Shown here: piece after piece, positions 8,735 through 17,188 of the stretch
How positions within the stretch are numbered: position 1 is the stretch's first letter
How the letters are laid out: every line of letters begins with the position of its first letter
From: an uncultured Prevotella sp.
GTDB taxonomy: Bacteria; Bacteroidota; Bacteroidia; Bacteroidales; Bacteroidaceae
Assembly (NCBI GenBank): GCA_900555035.1
Contig: USJX01000013.1
Span: forward strand, 1 to 47,192
DNA: 47,192 bases
Direction of reading: 5' to 3'
Translations under genes and position numbers: made by a program
Notes under the pieces: model-generated
Seen by the model: only the letters and a program-made list of their open reading frames with translations
The model's database searches: none
What the model was told of the DNA's origin: nothing

Positions 8735-10264
8735 CTACTTCTTCTGCTTCAAGTCATAAAGATCCTTGCGGCGATCGCGAAGGTTTCTTACAGCACCATA
8801 GGTATGAAGCTCGTTCAGAAGGTTCAAATCTACATCCGAAACGAGAATCATCTCGGTATTCGGTGTTGCCTCCGAACGCTTGCCGTCGTTAGGGAAGGCG
8901 AAGTCGCAAGGGGTGAACACAGCACTCTGGGCATACTGGATATCCATGTTGTGAACACGAGGCAAGTTGCCCACACTACCCGCAATGGCTACATAGCACT
9001 CATTCTCGATGGCACGTGCCTGGGCACAGACTCTTACTCGGGAGTAAGCATTCTGCGTATCGGTCATGAACGGAACGAAGAGAATCTGCATGCCATCCTC
9101 CGCCATTAATCTTGACAATTCAGGGAACTCCACATCATAGCAGATCACGATACCAATCTTACCGCAATCGGTGTCGAAAGTCTGGATATGGCTACCGCCG
9201 CTCAATCCCCAGCACTTCTGCTCATCTGGCGTTACGTGAATTTTCTCGTACATATCCACGCTACCATCTCTACGGCACAGGAAGCCCACGTTATAGAGGG
9301 AGTCACCCTTGAGATAAGGCATACTACCCGTGATGATGTTGATGTTGTAACTGATGGCCAACTCGCGGAATCGGTCACGAATCTCATCGGTATATTGAGC
9401 CATCATGCGGATGCTCTGTGCCTCACCCAAATCGTTGAATCTCGCCATCAATGGCGCATTGAAATACTCAGGGAAGAGGATGAAATCGCTCTTGTAATCG
9501 CTCACGGAATCCACGAAGAACTCCACCTGCTCAAAGAGGTCGTCCACCGAAGCGTATGGACGCATCTGCCACTGTACCAGACCGATTCGCACAGTTGGCT
9601 TTCTATCTACATAAGAATCCGTAGGTGGCTGATAGTAGATGTTATCCCATTGCAACAGGGTGGCGCAGTGTTCGCTCTCCTCATCACTAGGAAGATAGTT
9701 GCGGATTACTCGACGCACATGGAAATCGTTAGAGAGCTGGAAGGTAAGAACCGGGTCATAGATTTCGCGGTTTCTTACGTGCTCGATATACTCCTTAGGG
9801 CGCATCTTGTCGGCATACTTATGATAGTTTGGAATACGACCGCCAAACATGATAGCCTTCAGGTTGAGCTTCTCGCAGAGTTCCTTGCGATACTCATACA
9901 TACGGCGCGCCAATCGCAATCCACGATAGTCTGGGTGGATAAACACCTCGATGCCGTAAAGGATATTTCCATGAGGATCGTGGGTATTGAAGGTTTCATT
10001 ACCCGTAACCTGAGCGTAGGTATGGTCGCCTTTCACCATATTATAGTTGACGATGATAGAGAGGGCACAGCCCACAATCTTATCATCCACGATGATAACC
10101 ACCTGTCCCTCAGGGAAGATAGTAATGAGTTTCTTGATCTGTTCTTTTGTCCAGAATACATCTGAGTCAGCGTAAATACGCTTAAATGACTTGGCGAGCT
10201 GGTCGTAATCCTCCATGCGGAGGTTGCGCATACCCACCTTTTCTATTTTTCGAGTTGGTTCCAT
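8735..10264 (-). CDS. GNAT acetyltransferase / carbon-nitrogen hydrolase fusion
   Basis: A two-domain protein of 509 aa. About residues 1-190 form a GNAT fold (VFIHPDYRGLRLARRMYEYRKELC is the acetyl-CoA motif region). About residues 215-500 form a nitrilase-family amidase with the Glu-Lys-Cys triad in ILFPEYFNAP, YEKIHVTPDE and VICYDVEFPE. Such fusions are known in Bacteroidota; the substrate is unknown. The frame stays open to an ATG at 10303, but that codon overlaps the TATCTTTG promoter box, so the Met at 10264 (MEPTRKIEK) is the better start. It has its own promoter and is downstream of eptA. Confidence 0.9.
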   Translation of the reverse strand: MEPTRKIEKVGMRNLRMEDYDQLAKSFKRIYADSDVFWTKEQIKKLITIFPEGQVVIIVDDKIVGCALSIIVNYNMVKGDHTYAQVTGNETFNTHDPHGNILYGIEVFIHPDYRGLRLARRMYEYRKELCEKLNLKAIMFGGRIPNYHKYADKMRPKEYIEHVRNREIYDPVLTFQLSNDFHVRRVIRNYLPSDEESEHCATLLQWDNIYYQPPTDSYVDRKPTVRIGLVQWQMRPYASVDDLFEQVEFFVDSVSDYKSDFILFPEYFNAPLMARFNDLGEAQSIRMMAQYTDEIRDRFRELAISYNINIITGSMPYLKGDSLYNVGFLCRRDGSVDMYEKIHVTPDEQKCWGLSGGSHIQTFDTDCGKIGIVICYDVEFPELSRLMAEDGMQILFVPFMTDTQNAYSRVRVCAQARAIENECYVAIAGSVGNLPRVHNMDIQYAQSAVFTPCDFAFPNDGKRSEATPNTEMILVSDVDLNLLNELHTYGAVRNLRDRRKDLYDLKQKK

Positions 10265-10300
10265 AACAACTGTATTTTTATTATTATCTAAATCCGGGTG

Positions 10301-10331
10301 CAAAGATACTGCAAATTATAGACACGACAAA
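10301..10331 (-). promoter_or_regulatory. Promoter of the GNAT-nitrilase gene
   Basis: Minus strand TTTG (10328-10331), 19 bp, then TATCTTTG (10301-10308). It decides the start codon: the upstream ATG at 10303 would lie inside the promoter. Confidence 0.8.
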
Positions 10332-10369
10332 GAGTTTTCGCAAATAATTGATATTTACGAAAACTCTTT
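10329..10369 (-). promoter_or_regulatory. 12-bp perfect inverted repeat (terminator or operator)
   Basis: AAAGAGTTTTCG and CGAAAACTCTTT are separated by 17 nt. It lies between eptA and the GNAT-nitrilase gene and touches the -33 box of the latter. It may terminate eptA transcripts or bind a regulator. Confidence 0.45.
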
Positions 10370-10414
10370 TCATGAATTTTACATCAGGAAAGCCTTTTTC
10401 CTGTCATTTAAATA

Positions 10415-12175
10415 CTAAAACTTAGCATCCTCCTGCAGAATAGCCTCATCATGGTCGTCCAGATAGAGCAACCTGGTAGGATGATACTTTCCGCTTGCCA
10501 CCGAGTATTTATCCAGACGATAAGGAGTTCGGATGCCGCCGATACCCAGCATGGTATGGAAAGCGGAAAGACTCGTCTGCACCTGTTTCGTGCGATTTTC
10601 TCCCAAAGCCTTCCATGCGCCTGGATATTGCTTTCCGAAACCTTCTGAGGTCCAGATGATGAAAGGCACATGCAGTTCGTAATCAGATGCCTTCGGGGCA
10701 GCATGCAGGAAGAGGCGACGGTCGTCATCAAAGATATTCTCGCCATGGTCGCTGGTATAGAGCATTGCCGATGTAGGCTGGCTGGTTGCCCCAAGCGTCT
10801 TTGCCTGAGTCTTAGCTAGAGCCTTAGCCTGAAGCTTCTCCCATTTCTGCAGACGTTCTACGATACCATGCAGGATATAATCGGTATATCGGATGGTATT
10901 ATCGTAGGCATTCAGCAAATCCTGTCGGTTTTCCGGCTTCGCTTCACTCCTGCTATCGGGCTTGAAGTAAGCGAAACTCCTAGGATAGCGCTCCTGATAA
11001 TTGAAGTGCGAACCATAGGTATGAAGCACCACGAAGAGCTTGCGATAGCGGTAATGGCCTGATAATGAAGCATCCGCCTCTGGCAATATCTCATCCAGTT
11101 TCTTCAGCAAATCCTCATCATAATGATTTCCCTTAGAAGCATCCTCTGTCTTCAGGAAATAATGTTCATCAGCCTGTTCTCCAAGAAAATCGATAAACGA
11201 ATGGTTGGGCTGTTGGTTACTGATAAACACGGTATGGAATCCGGCTTCCTTAAATGCCGCCAAAATGCCTTTCTCATGGAAGAGTCGCTCAAAATCCTCT
11301 GCCGATGCTGCCGAAAGGAGCATCGGTACACTCTTGTGGGTGGTGTTACTCTGCGTCATGGCATCAGGAAAGGCGATGATACCCGGTGTCTTTGAAAGCA
11401 ACGGGTTGGTATTCCGCGGATAGCCATAGAGACTGAAGTTGTGGGCTCTCGCCGTCTCACCCACCACCATCACATACACCTCGGGAGCCTCAGCATCATG
11501 CTCGCTCCTGGCATCAAACTTGAAGTCCCTGCTTGCCTCCCTGTAATTCACCGATGCCGCATTGCGCTCGAAAGCCAGATAGAGATTGTAGCAGACGTTG
11601 ACAGGATAGAGCTGATTGCGCATCCGGTAATCATCCACCACCACATAGCATGCCAGCAGACAGAAGAGGCCGATACCTCCCACCTCCATCACCCATTTTC
11701 GAACGTGATGCTGAAATGCAGCCGATATCTGATGTTTCTTCCTGATATGGATAATGCCCAGAACCAGCAGTGGCAGATAGATGACGAAGACACCCACCAC
11801 GGCAGGAGCCAGATTATCCAGGAGTTCCATCGCTTCACCCGCATTGGTGGTTACGAGATTCAGAAACATATCCACCGCTATCACTCCCGTACCGAAGAGA
11901 TAGAGCAACACCAGCTGGAAGGCTGCGAAAAAGATGAAGATGAACGCCCACCATACCATCTTTCCCGGACATCTGGCAAGGGAAAAGAACCACATATACA
12001 GTGCCAAAGGCAGCAGCACGTTGGCACCACAAGCCCAAGGAGCCAGACTCTCGGTAAAGCACAGGGCTATATTAGGCAGCAACAGTGCCACCACCGCATA
12101 CCCATAAAGAAAGGCACCCGAAGACACCTTATTATATATCGTATTACATATAGTTTTACATATCGAATTATTCAT
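10415..12175 (-). CDS. eptA: Lipid A-type phosphoethanolamine transferase (sulfatase fold)
   Basis: A 586-aa inner-membrane enzyme. Five transmembrane helices occupy roughly residues 1-185, then a periplasmic sulfatase-fold domain. Key motifs are VGETARAHNFSLYGY (metal-ligand Glu240), NTTHKSVP (probable nucleophile Thr278/279) and SDHGE (476-479), all at positions close to those of EptA proteins. It would transfer phosphoethanolamine to lipid A or core sugars, lowering surface charge. A spacer rich in Ala/Lys/Thr (LQAKALAKTQAKT) is inserted before the SDHGE motif. It lies 45 bp after the BamA-like gene on the same strand, probably in one operon. The acceptor is not determinable here. Confidence 0.88.
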   Translation of the reverse strand: MNNSICKTICNTIYNKVSSGAFLYGYAVVALLLPNIALCFTESLAPWACGANVLLPLALYMWFFSLARCPGKMVWWAFIFIFFAAFQLVLLYLFGTGVIAVDMFLNLVTTNAGEAMELLDNLAPAVVGVFVIYLPLLVLGIIHIRKKHQISAAFQHHVRKWVMEVGGIGLFCLLACYVVVDDYRMRNQLYPVNVCYNLYLAFERNAASVNYREASRDFKFDARSEHDAEAPEVYVMVVGETARAHNFSLYGYPRNTNPLLSKTPGIIAFPDAMTQSNTTHKSVPMLLSAASAEDFERLFHEKGILAAFKEAGFHTVFISNQQPNHSFIDFLGEQADEHYFLKTEDASKGNHYDEDLLKKLDEILPEADASLSGHYRYRKLFVVLHTYGSHFNYQERYPRSFAYFKPDSRSEAKPENRQDLLNAYDNTIRYTDYILHGIVERLQKWEKLQAKALAKTQAKTLGATSQPTSAMLYTSDHGENIFDDDRRLFLHAAPKASDYELHVPFIIWTSEGFGKQYPGAWKALGENRTKQVQTSLSAFHTMLGIGGIRTPYRLDKYSVASGKYHPTRLLYLDDHDEAILQEDAKF

Positions 12176-12220
12176 AGCCTACACCTTATTATATATAGAG
12201 CATATCGTGAAAAAGCCTCA

Positions 12221-13411
12221 TCAAAATGCTTCGTTGATATTGAAGAGGAAACCGGATTGTCCCGACTTTCCAAAACCATAATCCAATCTTACATTCACAT
12301 CCTTCTTGAATTCCCAGCGATAGCCCACACCGGCATTCGGCAGAATCTGCCGGCTTCTCAGGGCAGAGAACTTAGGAAAAACAGTGCCGGCTCCTGCCCA
12401 AACCACAATGCCGTTGCGCTTCCACACATGCTGGCGCAGCTCCACCGTAGCCTCCAGAGAATGCTTGTCACGATAGCGACCTTCGTAGTAGCCACGCATC
12501 GAACTGGTTCCGCCCAGTTCCGCCATCATGCCCCACGAAGGATTTCCGAAATTAAAATTGGCTCCGAAATCCTCAGCAAGAATCGTACTGCTGCCTAATC
12601 GCTGATAAGCATCAAAACGAAACTTCGTACTGCTGAAGGCATAGTCATTGCCCATGAACTTAGGCCGAAACATCTGCTTGATATTCAGATAGATGCCCCG
12701 ATGCGGATTCGTCAGATTATCGCGATTATCATAAACCAGCGATACACCCGCTCCCACATTCCAGGTATGCTTATCCATGCCCTGCAACAATTCCGGACGT
12801 TCTATCTGCTTTCCGATTACATAATCATAAGCCATCATCGGTCCTACATAGAAGTTATCAGTCACCCTCATGAGGAAGCTTGCTTCCACCTGAGCCTGCC
12901 ATCGTTTCATATCGCTCTTGTTGTCGTCGTTATCGCCCATCTCAAAGCCCATTCCCCAGAAATCAGAAGGGAATGAATAGAAATAAAGGTGATAGTCTAT
13001 GCGATAGCGCCCCTGGGGTGCTAGGTGGTTACCCCTAACACCCAACATATAGAACCCCACCGTGCTCACATCGCCAAAAAGCGAGACATTAGAAGGAGGA
13101 AGAATGCTGTCGTTCACATCTGTACGATAGAGACCCGCCGCCACCATGCCCAAGCCAAACTTGGTATCTGATGCATAGTGTGGACCACCTATCACACTGA
13201 AGTCAAAACGCTTATGCTTCTTGTTCTTATTGGCATCATTGAAGTAATCAAGAAAACGAGTCATCCACGATTTCTTGACTTCATGAATGGAATCAGCCTG
13301 CACGATAGTGCTGCTAGCCTTTTCAGAAAAGACACTATCTGCAGAAAATGGCTCCGAGGCATAGCTGCCCAATGCCAACATCGCAACAAGTATTGTCAGG
13401 ATATGCTTCAT
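12221..13411 (-). CDS. BamA/TamA-family outer-membrane protein (Omp85 barrel)
   Basis: A 396-aa protein with a signal peptide (residues 1-18) and no visible POTRA repeats; the rest is a barrel of the bacterial surface antigen (Omp85) type. The family hallmark (V/M)RGY is present in SSMRGYYEGRYRDK, followed by a conserved final-strand region (NAGVGYRWEFKKDVNVRLDYG) and terminal Phe. Its length fits the stand-alone barrel subgroup common in Bacteroidota rather than the essential BamA (over 700 aa). It sits between a PCMD protein and eptA. A three-copy 14-bp tandem repeat lies immediately upstream of its start. Role unknown: assembly or transport of an envelope component is the family expectation. 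Confidence 0.82.
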   Translation of the reverse strand: MKHILTILVAMLALGSYASEPFSADSVFSEKASSTIVQADSIHEVKKSWMTRFLDYFNDANKNKKHKRFDFSVIGGPHYASDTKFGLGMVAAGLYRTDVNDSILPPSNVSLFGDVSTVGFYMLGVRGNHLAPQGRYRIDYHLYFYSFPSDFWGMGFEMGDNDDNKSDMKRWQAQVEASFLMRVTDNFYVGPMMAYDYVIGKQIERPELLQGMDKHTWNVGAGVSLVYDNRDNLTNPHRGIYLNIKQMFRPKFMGNDYAFSSTKFRFDAYQRLGSSTILAEDFGANFNFGNPSWGMMAELGGTSSMRGYYEGRYRDKHSLEATVELRQHVWKRNGIVVWAGAGTVFPKFSALRSRQILPNAGVGYRWEFKKDVNVRLDYGFGKSGQSGFLFNINEAF

Positions 13412-13453
13412 AAAGTCAATATTTAAAAGTCAATATTTAAAAGTCAATATTTA
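13412..13453. repeat. 14-bp tandem repeat, three copies, upstream of the BamA-like gene
   Basis: Three copies of AAAGTCAATATTTA fill the gap between the BamA-like start codon and the stop of the PCMD gene. It could affect spacing of the ribosome binding region. Confidence 0.8.
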
Positions 13454-13458
13454 CATGA

Positions 13459-14421
13459 TTAATACACCAATGCCACATTATCAATCCAAAGGGTATTGCC
13501 CGGCGTACCGATGTAGGCTCCGCCATGCGAAGAGGAGAACTGCAGAATGAGATGGCTCGGGGTTTCGTGGGCACTAGCCCATCCCACTTCCTTCACAGGC
13601 ACACTCTTTCCCCTGCTGTTGCGAGCGTAATCGGTAGAACGGAGACCCATCGTGGCTGCATCGTAACCAGCCATGTGGCGGATGTCACCATAATGAATGG
13701 TATAGGTGGCATCCTTCACCCATCCATTGGTGCTCTTGCCATACTTCACCACCATCGTTCCCACACGCTTGGCCGTGATGTTGCCCTGGGCATCCTCATG
13801 GCGCTTTTGCAGATAGAGCACGGCGATGGCATAGTCGCGACCTGCCACGGTGGATGCACTGCTGAATCCGGTCTGCTTGATGCGATGAGCCACATTCGGC
13901 ATGTAGGTCTTATAGTCGAATCTCACAGCCTTAGGACGTGCCGTAAACGGAATGCCCCAGTTGATAGCCTTCGGACCATCCTTGGTACTGGTAATCGGTT
14001 CGCGCACATCGCCCAGAAAGAGCGAGCCGGCAGCCAGCACCTTGATGTTGATGAGTCCGAGCACCTTCACCTTTTCTATATGGGTAACCAGTTTGGCACA
14101 ATATCCACCCTCATGCTTGTCACGATACACCGAGTTGTTGGTTTTATAGATGCCCGATACATGTGCCAGCACATTGGATGATCCCCATGGCGAACCGCCC
14201 TTGTTGGTATAAGGCGTATTTCCGTTGAGGGTCATATTCGGTCCCACGGCATAGACGGTTTTCTGATTACCGCCGATGATAGCCGATTCCTTGATATTTC
14301 TTACTACCCAGTGGTCCATGTTTCCATATTTCAATGGAACCACCTTTTCCTGTCCCTTTATAGGGAGGCACGACAAGGCGGCAACCGCCACTGCTATGCC
14401 GAATACATTATGTTTCTTCAT
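13459..14421 (-). CDS. PCMD domain protein, exported
   Basis: A 320-aa secreted protein with a signal peptide (residues 1-23, ending CLPIKGQ). The remainder matches the PCMD (putative carbohydrate metabolism domain) pattern: an N-terminal region (WVVRNIKESAIIGG), a jelly-roll-like middle (FDYKTYMPN) and the typical ending LILQFSSSHGG...GTPGNTLWIDNVALVY. PCMD proteins are usually surface lipoproteins near glycan-use genes; no lipobox Cys is obvious here (SCLPIKG has a Cys but no standard lipobox). It is the first gene of an apparent operon with the BamA-like barrel and eptA. Function unproven. Confidence 0.75.
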   Translation of the reverse strand: MKKHNVFGIAVAVAALSCLPIKGQEKVVPLKYGNMDHWVVRNIKESAIIGGNQKTVYAVGPNMTLNGNTPYTNKGGSPWGSSNVLAHVSGIYKTNNSVYRDKHEGGYCAKLVTHIEKVKVLGLINIKVLAAGSLFLGDVREPITSTKDGPKAINWGIPFTARPKAVRFDYKTYMPNVAHRIKQTGFSSASTVAGRDYAIAVLYLQKRHEDAQGNITAKRVGTMVVKYGKSTNGWVKDATYTIHYGDIRHMAGYDAATMGLRSTDYARNSRGKSVPVKEVGWASAHETPSHLILQFSSSHGGAYIGTPGNTLWIDNVALVY

Positions 14422-14450
14422 TTCAACACCTTTTATTATTCCTTAATTCT

Positions 14451-14516
14451 TTCTAGAATATTCTTGTTATCATTCTAGGATATTCTTGTTACTATTCTAG
14501 GATATTCATTATCTAA
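14451..14516. repeat. 22-bp tandem repeat, three copies, in the PCMD leader
   Basis: Three consecutive 22-bp units begin at 14451, 14473 and 14495, each starting TTCTAGRATATTC. They lie between the probable -7 box (14527-14534) and the start codon. The period equals two helical turns. Confidence 0.85.
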
Positions 14517-14526
14517 CTTGAAACTG

Positions 14527-14534
14527 CAAAGATA
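14527..14534 (-). promoter_or_regulatory. Probable -7 box of the PCMD operon
   Basis: TATCTTTG on the minus strand. No TTTG is present at the proper -33 distance, so support is partial. Confidence 0.45.
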
Positions 14535-14629
14535 GAAAAATATTTTCTACTTTTGAGTTTTCCTTGAAACAAATATGAAAATATTAAGAATTTATAATAG
14601 ATTTATAGGTTTTTAATCGATGAAAAGCA

Positions 14630-14666
14630 AAAAAGCCCTGCATTTGCGCTAACAAATGCAGGGCTT
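14630..14666 (-). terminator. Intrinsic terminator of rmlB
   Basis: 14-bp perfect stem AAGCCCTGCATTTG / CAAATGCAGGGCTT, loop CGCTAA, followed on the minus strand by a T-run (CTTTTTTGC). Confidence 0.9.
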
Positions 14667-14720
14667 CTATATGATAGGATGTACTACTTACCGGCTTCTA
14701 TATGATAGGATGTACTACTA
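14663..14720. repeat. 31-bp-period duplication at the rmlB stop codon
   Basis: A 26-bp sequence starting GCTTCTATATGATAGG occurs at 14663 and again at 14694. The second copy runs into the rmlB stop codon (14718-14720) and the first into the terminator stem. Confidence 0.8.
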
Positions 14721-15851
14721 TCGGTTAGAATACATGTTGTCGTAATACTTCTGATAATCACCAGAGGTTACATTATCCATCCATTCCTGGTTCTCGAGAT
14801 ACCATTTTACGGTCTCCTCGATACCCTCCTCAAACTGCAGAGATGGCTCCCAACCCAATTCCTTCTGCAACTTTCTAGAGTCAATGGCGTAACGCATATC
14901 GTGACCCTTTCTGTCTGTTACGTAAGTGATGAGATCCATATCCTCGCCTTCCTTTCTGCCGAGCAGACGGTCAACGGTCTTGATTACCACCTTGATGATA
15001 TCGATGTTCTTCCACTCGTTGAAACCGCCGATATTGTAAGTCTCGGCAATCTTACCCTTATGGAAAATCATATCGATGGCACGGGCATGATCTACTACAT
15101 ACAACCAGTCGCGCACGTTCTCGCCCTTACCATATACTGGCAATGGCTTGCGATGACGGATGTTGTTGATGAACAACGGAATCAACTTCTCTGGGAACTG
15201 GTATGGACCGTAGTTGTTAGAGCAGTTGGTCACGATGGTAGGCATACCGTATGTATCGTGGAAAGCACGAACGAAATGGTCTGAGCTAGCCTTGGATGCA
15301 GAGTATGGAGAGTGAGGATTGTACTTGGTTGTCTCTACGAAGAACTCCTCGCCGTAAGCCTCATGGTTCTTACCGCTGGATGCCTTGGTGGTGAAAGGAG
15401 CAGGAATGCCCTCAGGATGAGTCATCTGCAATGCACCATACACCTCATCGGTAGAGATGTGGTAGAAACGCTTGCCCTCGTAACCCTCTGGAAGACTCTC
15501 CCAGTAAATCTTTGCCGCCTGGAGCAGAGACAGGGTACCCATCACGTTGGTATGAGCGAAAGTGAAAGGATCCTTGATACTTCTATCTACATGACTCTCG
15601 GCAGCGAGATGGATGATGCCATCCACCTTGTAGTCCTGCATCAGCTTCAACATCAGGTCGAAATCGCAGATATCGCCCTTAACGAAAGTATAGTTAGGCT
15701 TGTCCTCAATATCCTTGAGGTTAGCCAGATTGCCTGCGTAAGTCAACTTGTCGAGGTTGATGATGTGATACTCAGGATATTTGTTCACGAAAAGTCTTAC
15801 AACGTGTGAGCCGATGAAACCAGCACCGCCCGTGATAATGATATTCTTCAT
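14718..15851 (-). CDS. rfbB: dTDP-glucose 4,6-dehydratase
   Basis: RmlB converts dTDP-glucose to the 4-keto-6-deoxy sugar, the second step of dTDP-L-rhamnose synthesis. The 377-aa protein begins MKNIIITGGAGFIGSH, the Rossmann glycine motif. The open frame upstream to 15908 would overlap rmlD and lacks family similarity, so the ATG at 15851 is chosen, leaving a 26-bp gap after rmlD. Further motifs are AAESHVDRSI, the catalytic STDEVYG and YSASKA (Tyr-x-x-x-Lys), and NNYGPYQFPEKLIP. It contains a segment typical of Bacteroidota enzymes around residues 145-180. rmlA and rmlC must lie elsewhere. Confidence 0.96.
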   Translation of the reverse strand: MKNIIITGGAGFIGSHVVRLFVNKYPEYHIINLDKLTYAGNLANLKDIEDKPNYTFVKGDICDFDLMLKLMQDYKVDGIIHLAAESHVDRSIKDPFTFAHTNVMGTLSLLQAAKIYWESLPEGYEGKRFYHISTDEVYGALQMTHPEGIPAPFTTKASSGKNHEAYGEEFFVETTKYNPHSPYSASKASSDHFVRAFHDTYGMPTIVTNCSNNYGPYQFPEKLIPLFINNIRHRKPLPVYGKGENVRDWLYVVDHARAIDMIFHKGKIAETYNIGGFNEWKNIDIIKVVIKTVDRLLGRKEGEDMDLITYVTDRKGHDMRYAIDSRKLQKELGWEPSLQFEEGIEETVKWYLENQEWMDNVTSGDYQKYYDNMYSNR

Positions 15852-15877
15852 TTCAATTAATAATTTATAATTAATAA

Positions 15878-16750
15878 TTATTTTGCTTCCGCCAATTCGG
15901 CGATACACTTCTTCAAACTGTCAGTCCAGTATGGCACCTTGAATCCGAAGGTCTGCTTCAGCTTGCTCTTGTCGAGCACTGAGAAGTGAGGACGCTTCAC
16001 TGGGCTTGGGAATTCCTCGCTGTAGCAAGGCTGGATATCACAGGTGTTGCCGCTGAGTTCGCAGATAATCTTGGCAAAGTCGAACCAAGAGCATACACCC
16101 TCGTTAGAGAAATGATAGATGCCAGTCTTGTCGAGCTGGTTGGTCTCGATGATGTGAGAGATGACAGCAGCCAGGTCGCCGGCATAGGTAGGAGTACCCA
16201 CCTGGTCGAATACCACCTTCAGGGTGTCATGACTAGCCGTGAGGCTCTGCATAGTCTTCACGAAGTTCTTACCCCACTGCGAGTAGAGCCATGCTGTGCG
16301 GATGATGATGTGCTTGCAGCCTGTAGCCTCGATGCTCTTTTCTCCGGCGAGCTTGGTCTTGCCATATACGCCGAGCGGATTGGTTTCCCAGTCTTCCTTG
16401 CAAGGGATGTTCTTGTCGCCCTGGAACACATAGTCTGTGCTCACATGAATCAGGGTTCCATCCACTTCCTTCATCGCCTGAGCCAAGTTGCCTGCTGCCG
16501 TGTTGTTGAGCAGGTTGGCGAGGTCGAAGTCGCTCTCCGCCTTATCCACGTTGGTATAGGCAGCGCAGTTAACGATAACCTGGATATCATTTTCCTTCAC
16601 CTTTTCGCGAATAGCGTCGAGGTTAGTGATGTCCAATTTCTCATAGCCTTCAGCCACATCGGTGAAGACAAACTTGTGATTGCTGTTTTTGGCGCAAATC
16701 TGCATTTCATGGCCAAGCTGGCCATTGGCGCCTGTTACTAAAATATTCAT
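15878..16750 (-). CDS. rfbD: dTDP-4-dehydrorhamnose reductase
   Basis: RmlD performs the last step of dTDP-L-rhamnose synthesis with NAD(P)H. The 290-aa protein starts at MNILVTGANGQLGHEM (Rossmann motif). The frame reaches 16807 but the extra N-terminus (MNFNFYFSVRR) overlaps the stop of a small upstream ORF and is not family-like, so 16750 is preferred. Motifs include NCAAYTNVDKAE, HVSTDYVF, the catalytic YGKTKLAGE and RTAWLYS. It is followed by rmlB in the same direction. The product feeds O-antigen, capsule or S-layer-type glycans. Confidence 0.95.
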   Translation of the reverse strand: MNILVTGANGQLGHEMQICAKNSNHKFVFTDVAEGYEKLDITNLDAIREKVKENDIQVIVNCAAYTNVDKAESDFDLANLLNNTAAGNLAQAMKEVDGTLIHVSTDYVFQGDKNIPCKEDWETNPLGVYGKTKLAGEKSIEATGCKHIIIRTAWLYSQWGKNFVKTMQSLTASHDTLKVVFDQVGTPTYAGDLAAVISHIIETNQLDKTGIYHFSNEGVCSWFDFAKIICELSGNTCDIQPCYSEEFPSPVKRPHFSVLDKSKLKQTFGFKVPYWTDSLKKCIAELAEAK

Positions 16751-16796
16751 TGGATTATATTTTTCTATTATTATTCTTCTTACACTAAAATAAAAA

Positions 16797-16901
16797 TTAA
16801 AGTTCACTTGCCCATTTTTTCCCTCGTTCCGTATGAAGGAAAATTGCTAGGCCCCATCCTGCAACGGCAAAGATTGCAAAAACAAAAGTCAATAATTCCA
16901 T
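16797..16901 (-). CDS. 34-aa single-helix membrane peptide upstream of rfbD
   Basis: A complete small ORF. One hydrophobic helix (residues 2-22, containing LLTFVFAIFAVAGWG) is followed by a short charged tail (LHTERGKKWASEL), so a cytoplasmic tail is likely. It begins 26 bp after the stop of another 35-aa ORF and ends 46 bp before the rmlD start, all on one strand downstream of a consensus promoter. No homology can be asserted. Together with the preceding ORF it might be remnants of one two-helix membrane protein split by a stop, or two separate leader-like peptides. Confidence 0.5.
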   Translation of the reverse strand: MELLTFVFAIFAVAGWGLAIFLHTERGKKWASEL

Positions 16902-16927
16902 AATAGTTTATTTTTTTGTTTGAATTC

Positions 16928-17035
16928 TCAGCAAAGAATTTGCAGGCTTATCAACAGTTTCGACACATCATACAGGTAGGTGGCGAGTATCGTGCGCCTA
17001 TCGTATTCCTTCTCCGTATTTGACTTATTGCCCAT
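16928..17035 (-). CDS. 35-aa small protein, first ORF of the rfbD-rfbB transcript
   Basis: It begins MGNKSNTEKEYDRR and continues with TILATYLYDVSKLL, then stops after about nine more residues. The charged start followed by LATYLYDVSKL resembles the N-terminus of small two-helix membrane proteins common in Bacteroidota, which continue into a membrane helix; here the helix is cut short by TGA. It lies directly downstream of a good promoter (17066-17096), with a leader of about 25 nt. This is either a truncated gene or a genuine short peptide. Function unknown. Confidence 0.45.
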   Translation of the reverse strand: MGNKSNTEKEYDRRTILATYLYDVSKLLISLQILC

Positions 17036-17065
17036 TTCAATGCTCTTTTATATATAAATATGTGG

Positions 17066-17097
17066 CAAAGATACGCAATAAATCTGAGATACGCAAG
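17066..17097 (-). promoter_or_regulatory. Promoter of the small ORF-rfbD-rfbB unit
   Basis: Minus strand TTG (17094-17096), 20 bp, then TATCTTTG (17066-17073). Confidence 0.75.
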
Positions 17098-17149
17098 TTT
17101 TCTCTTCATAAAGAAGAAGATAGTAACAAAAATTAAATGTTAGAGCAAA

Positions 17150-17188
17150 TAAAAAACCCATCACCTTCTTTCACAAGAAAGTAATGGG
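17150..17188 (-). terminator. Intrinsic terminator ending the candidate ncRNA
   Basis: The arms CCCATcACcTTCTT and AAGAAaGTaATGGG form a 14-position stem with two mismatches and a 4-nt loop, followed on the minus strand by six Ts and TATTT. Confidence 0.75.

Noticed and set aside
10265..10303. Upstream ATG giving a 522-aa GNAT-nitrilase protein
   Set aside because: The codon lies inside a consensus TATCTTTG promoter with matching -33 box; the transcript would start after it.
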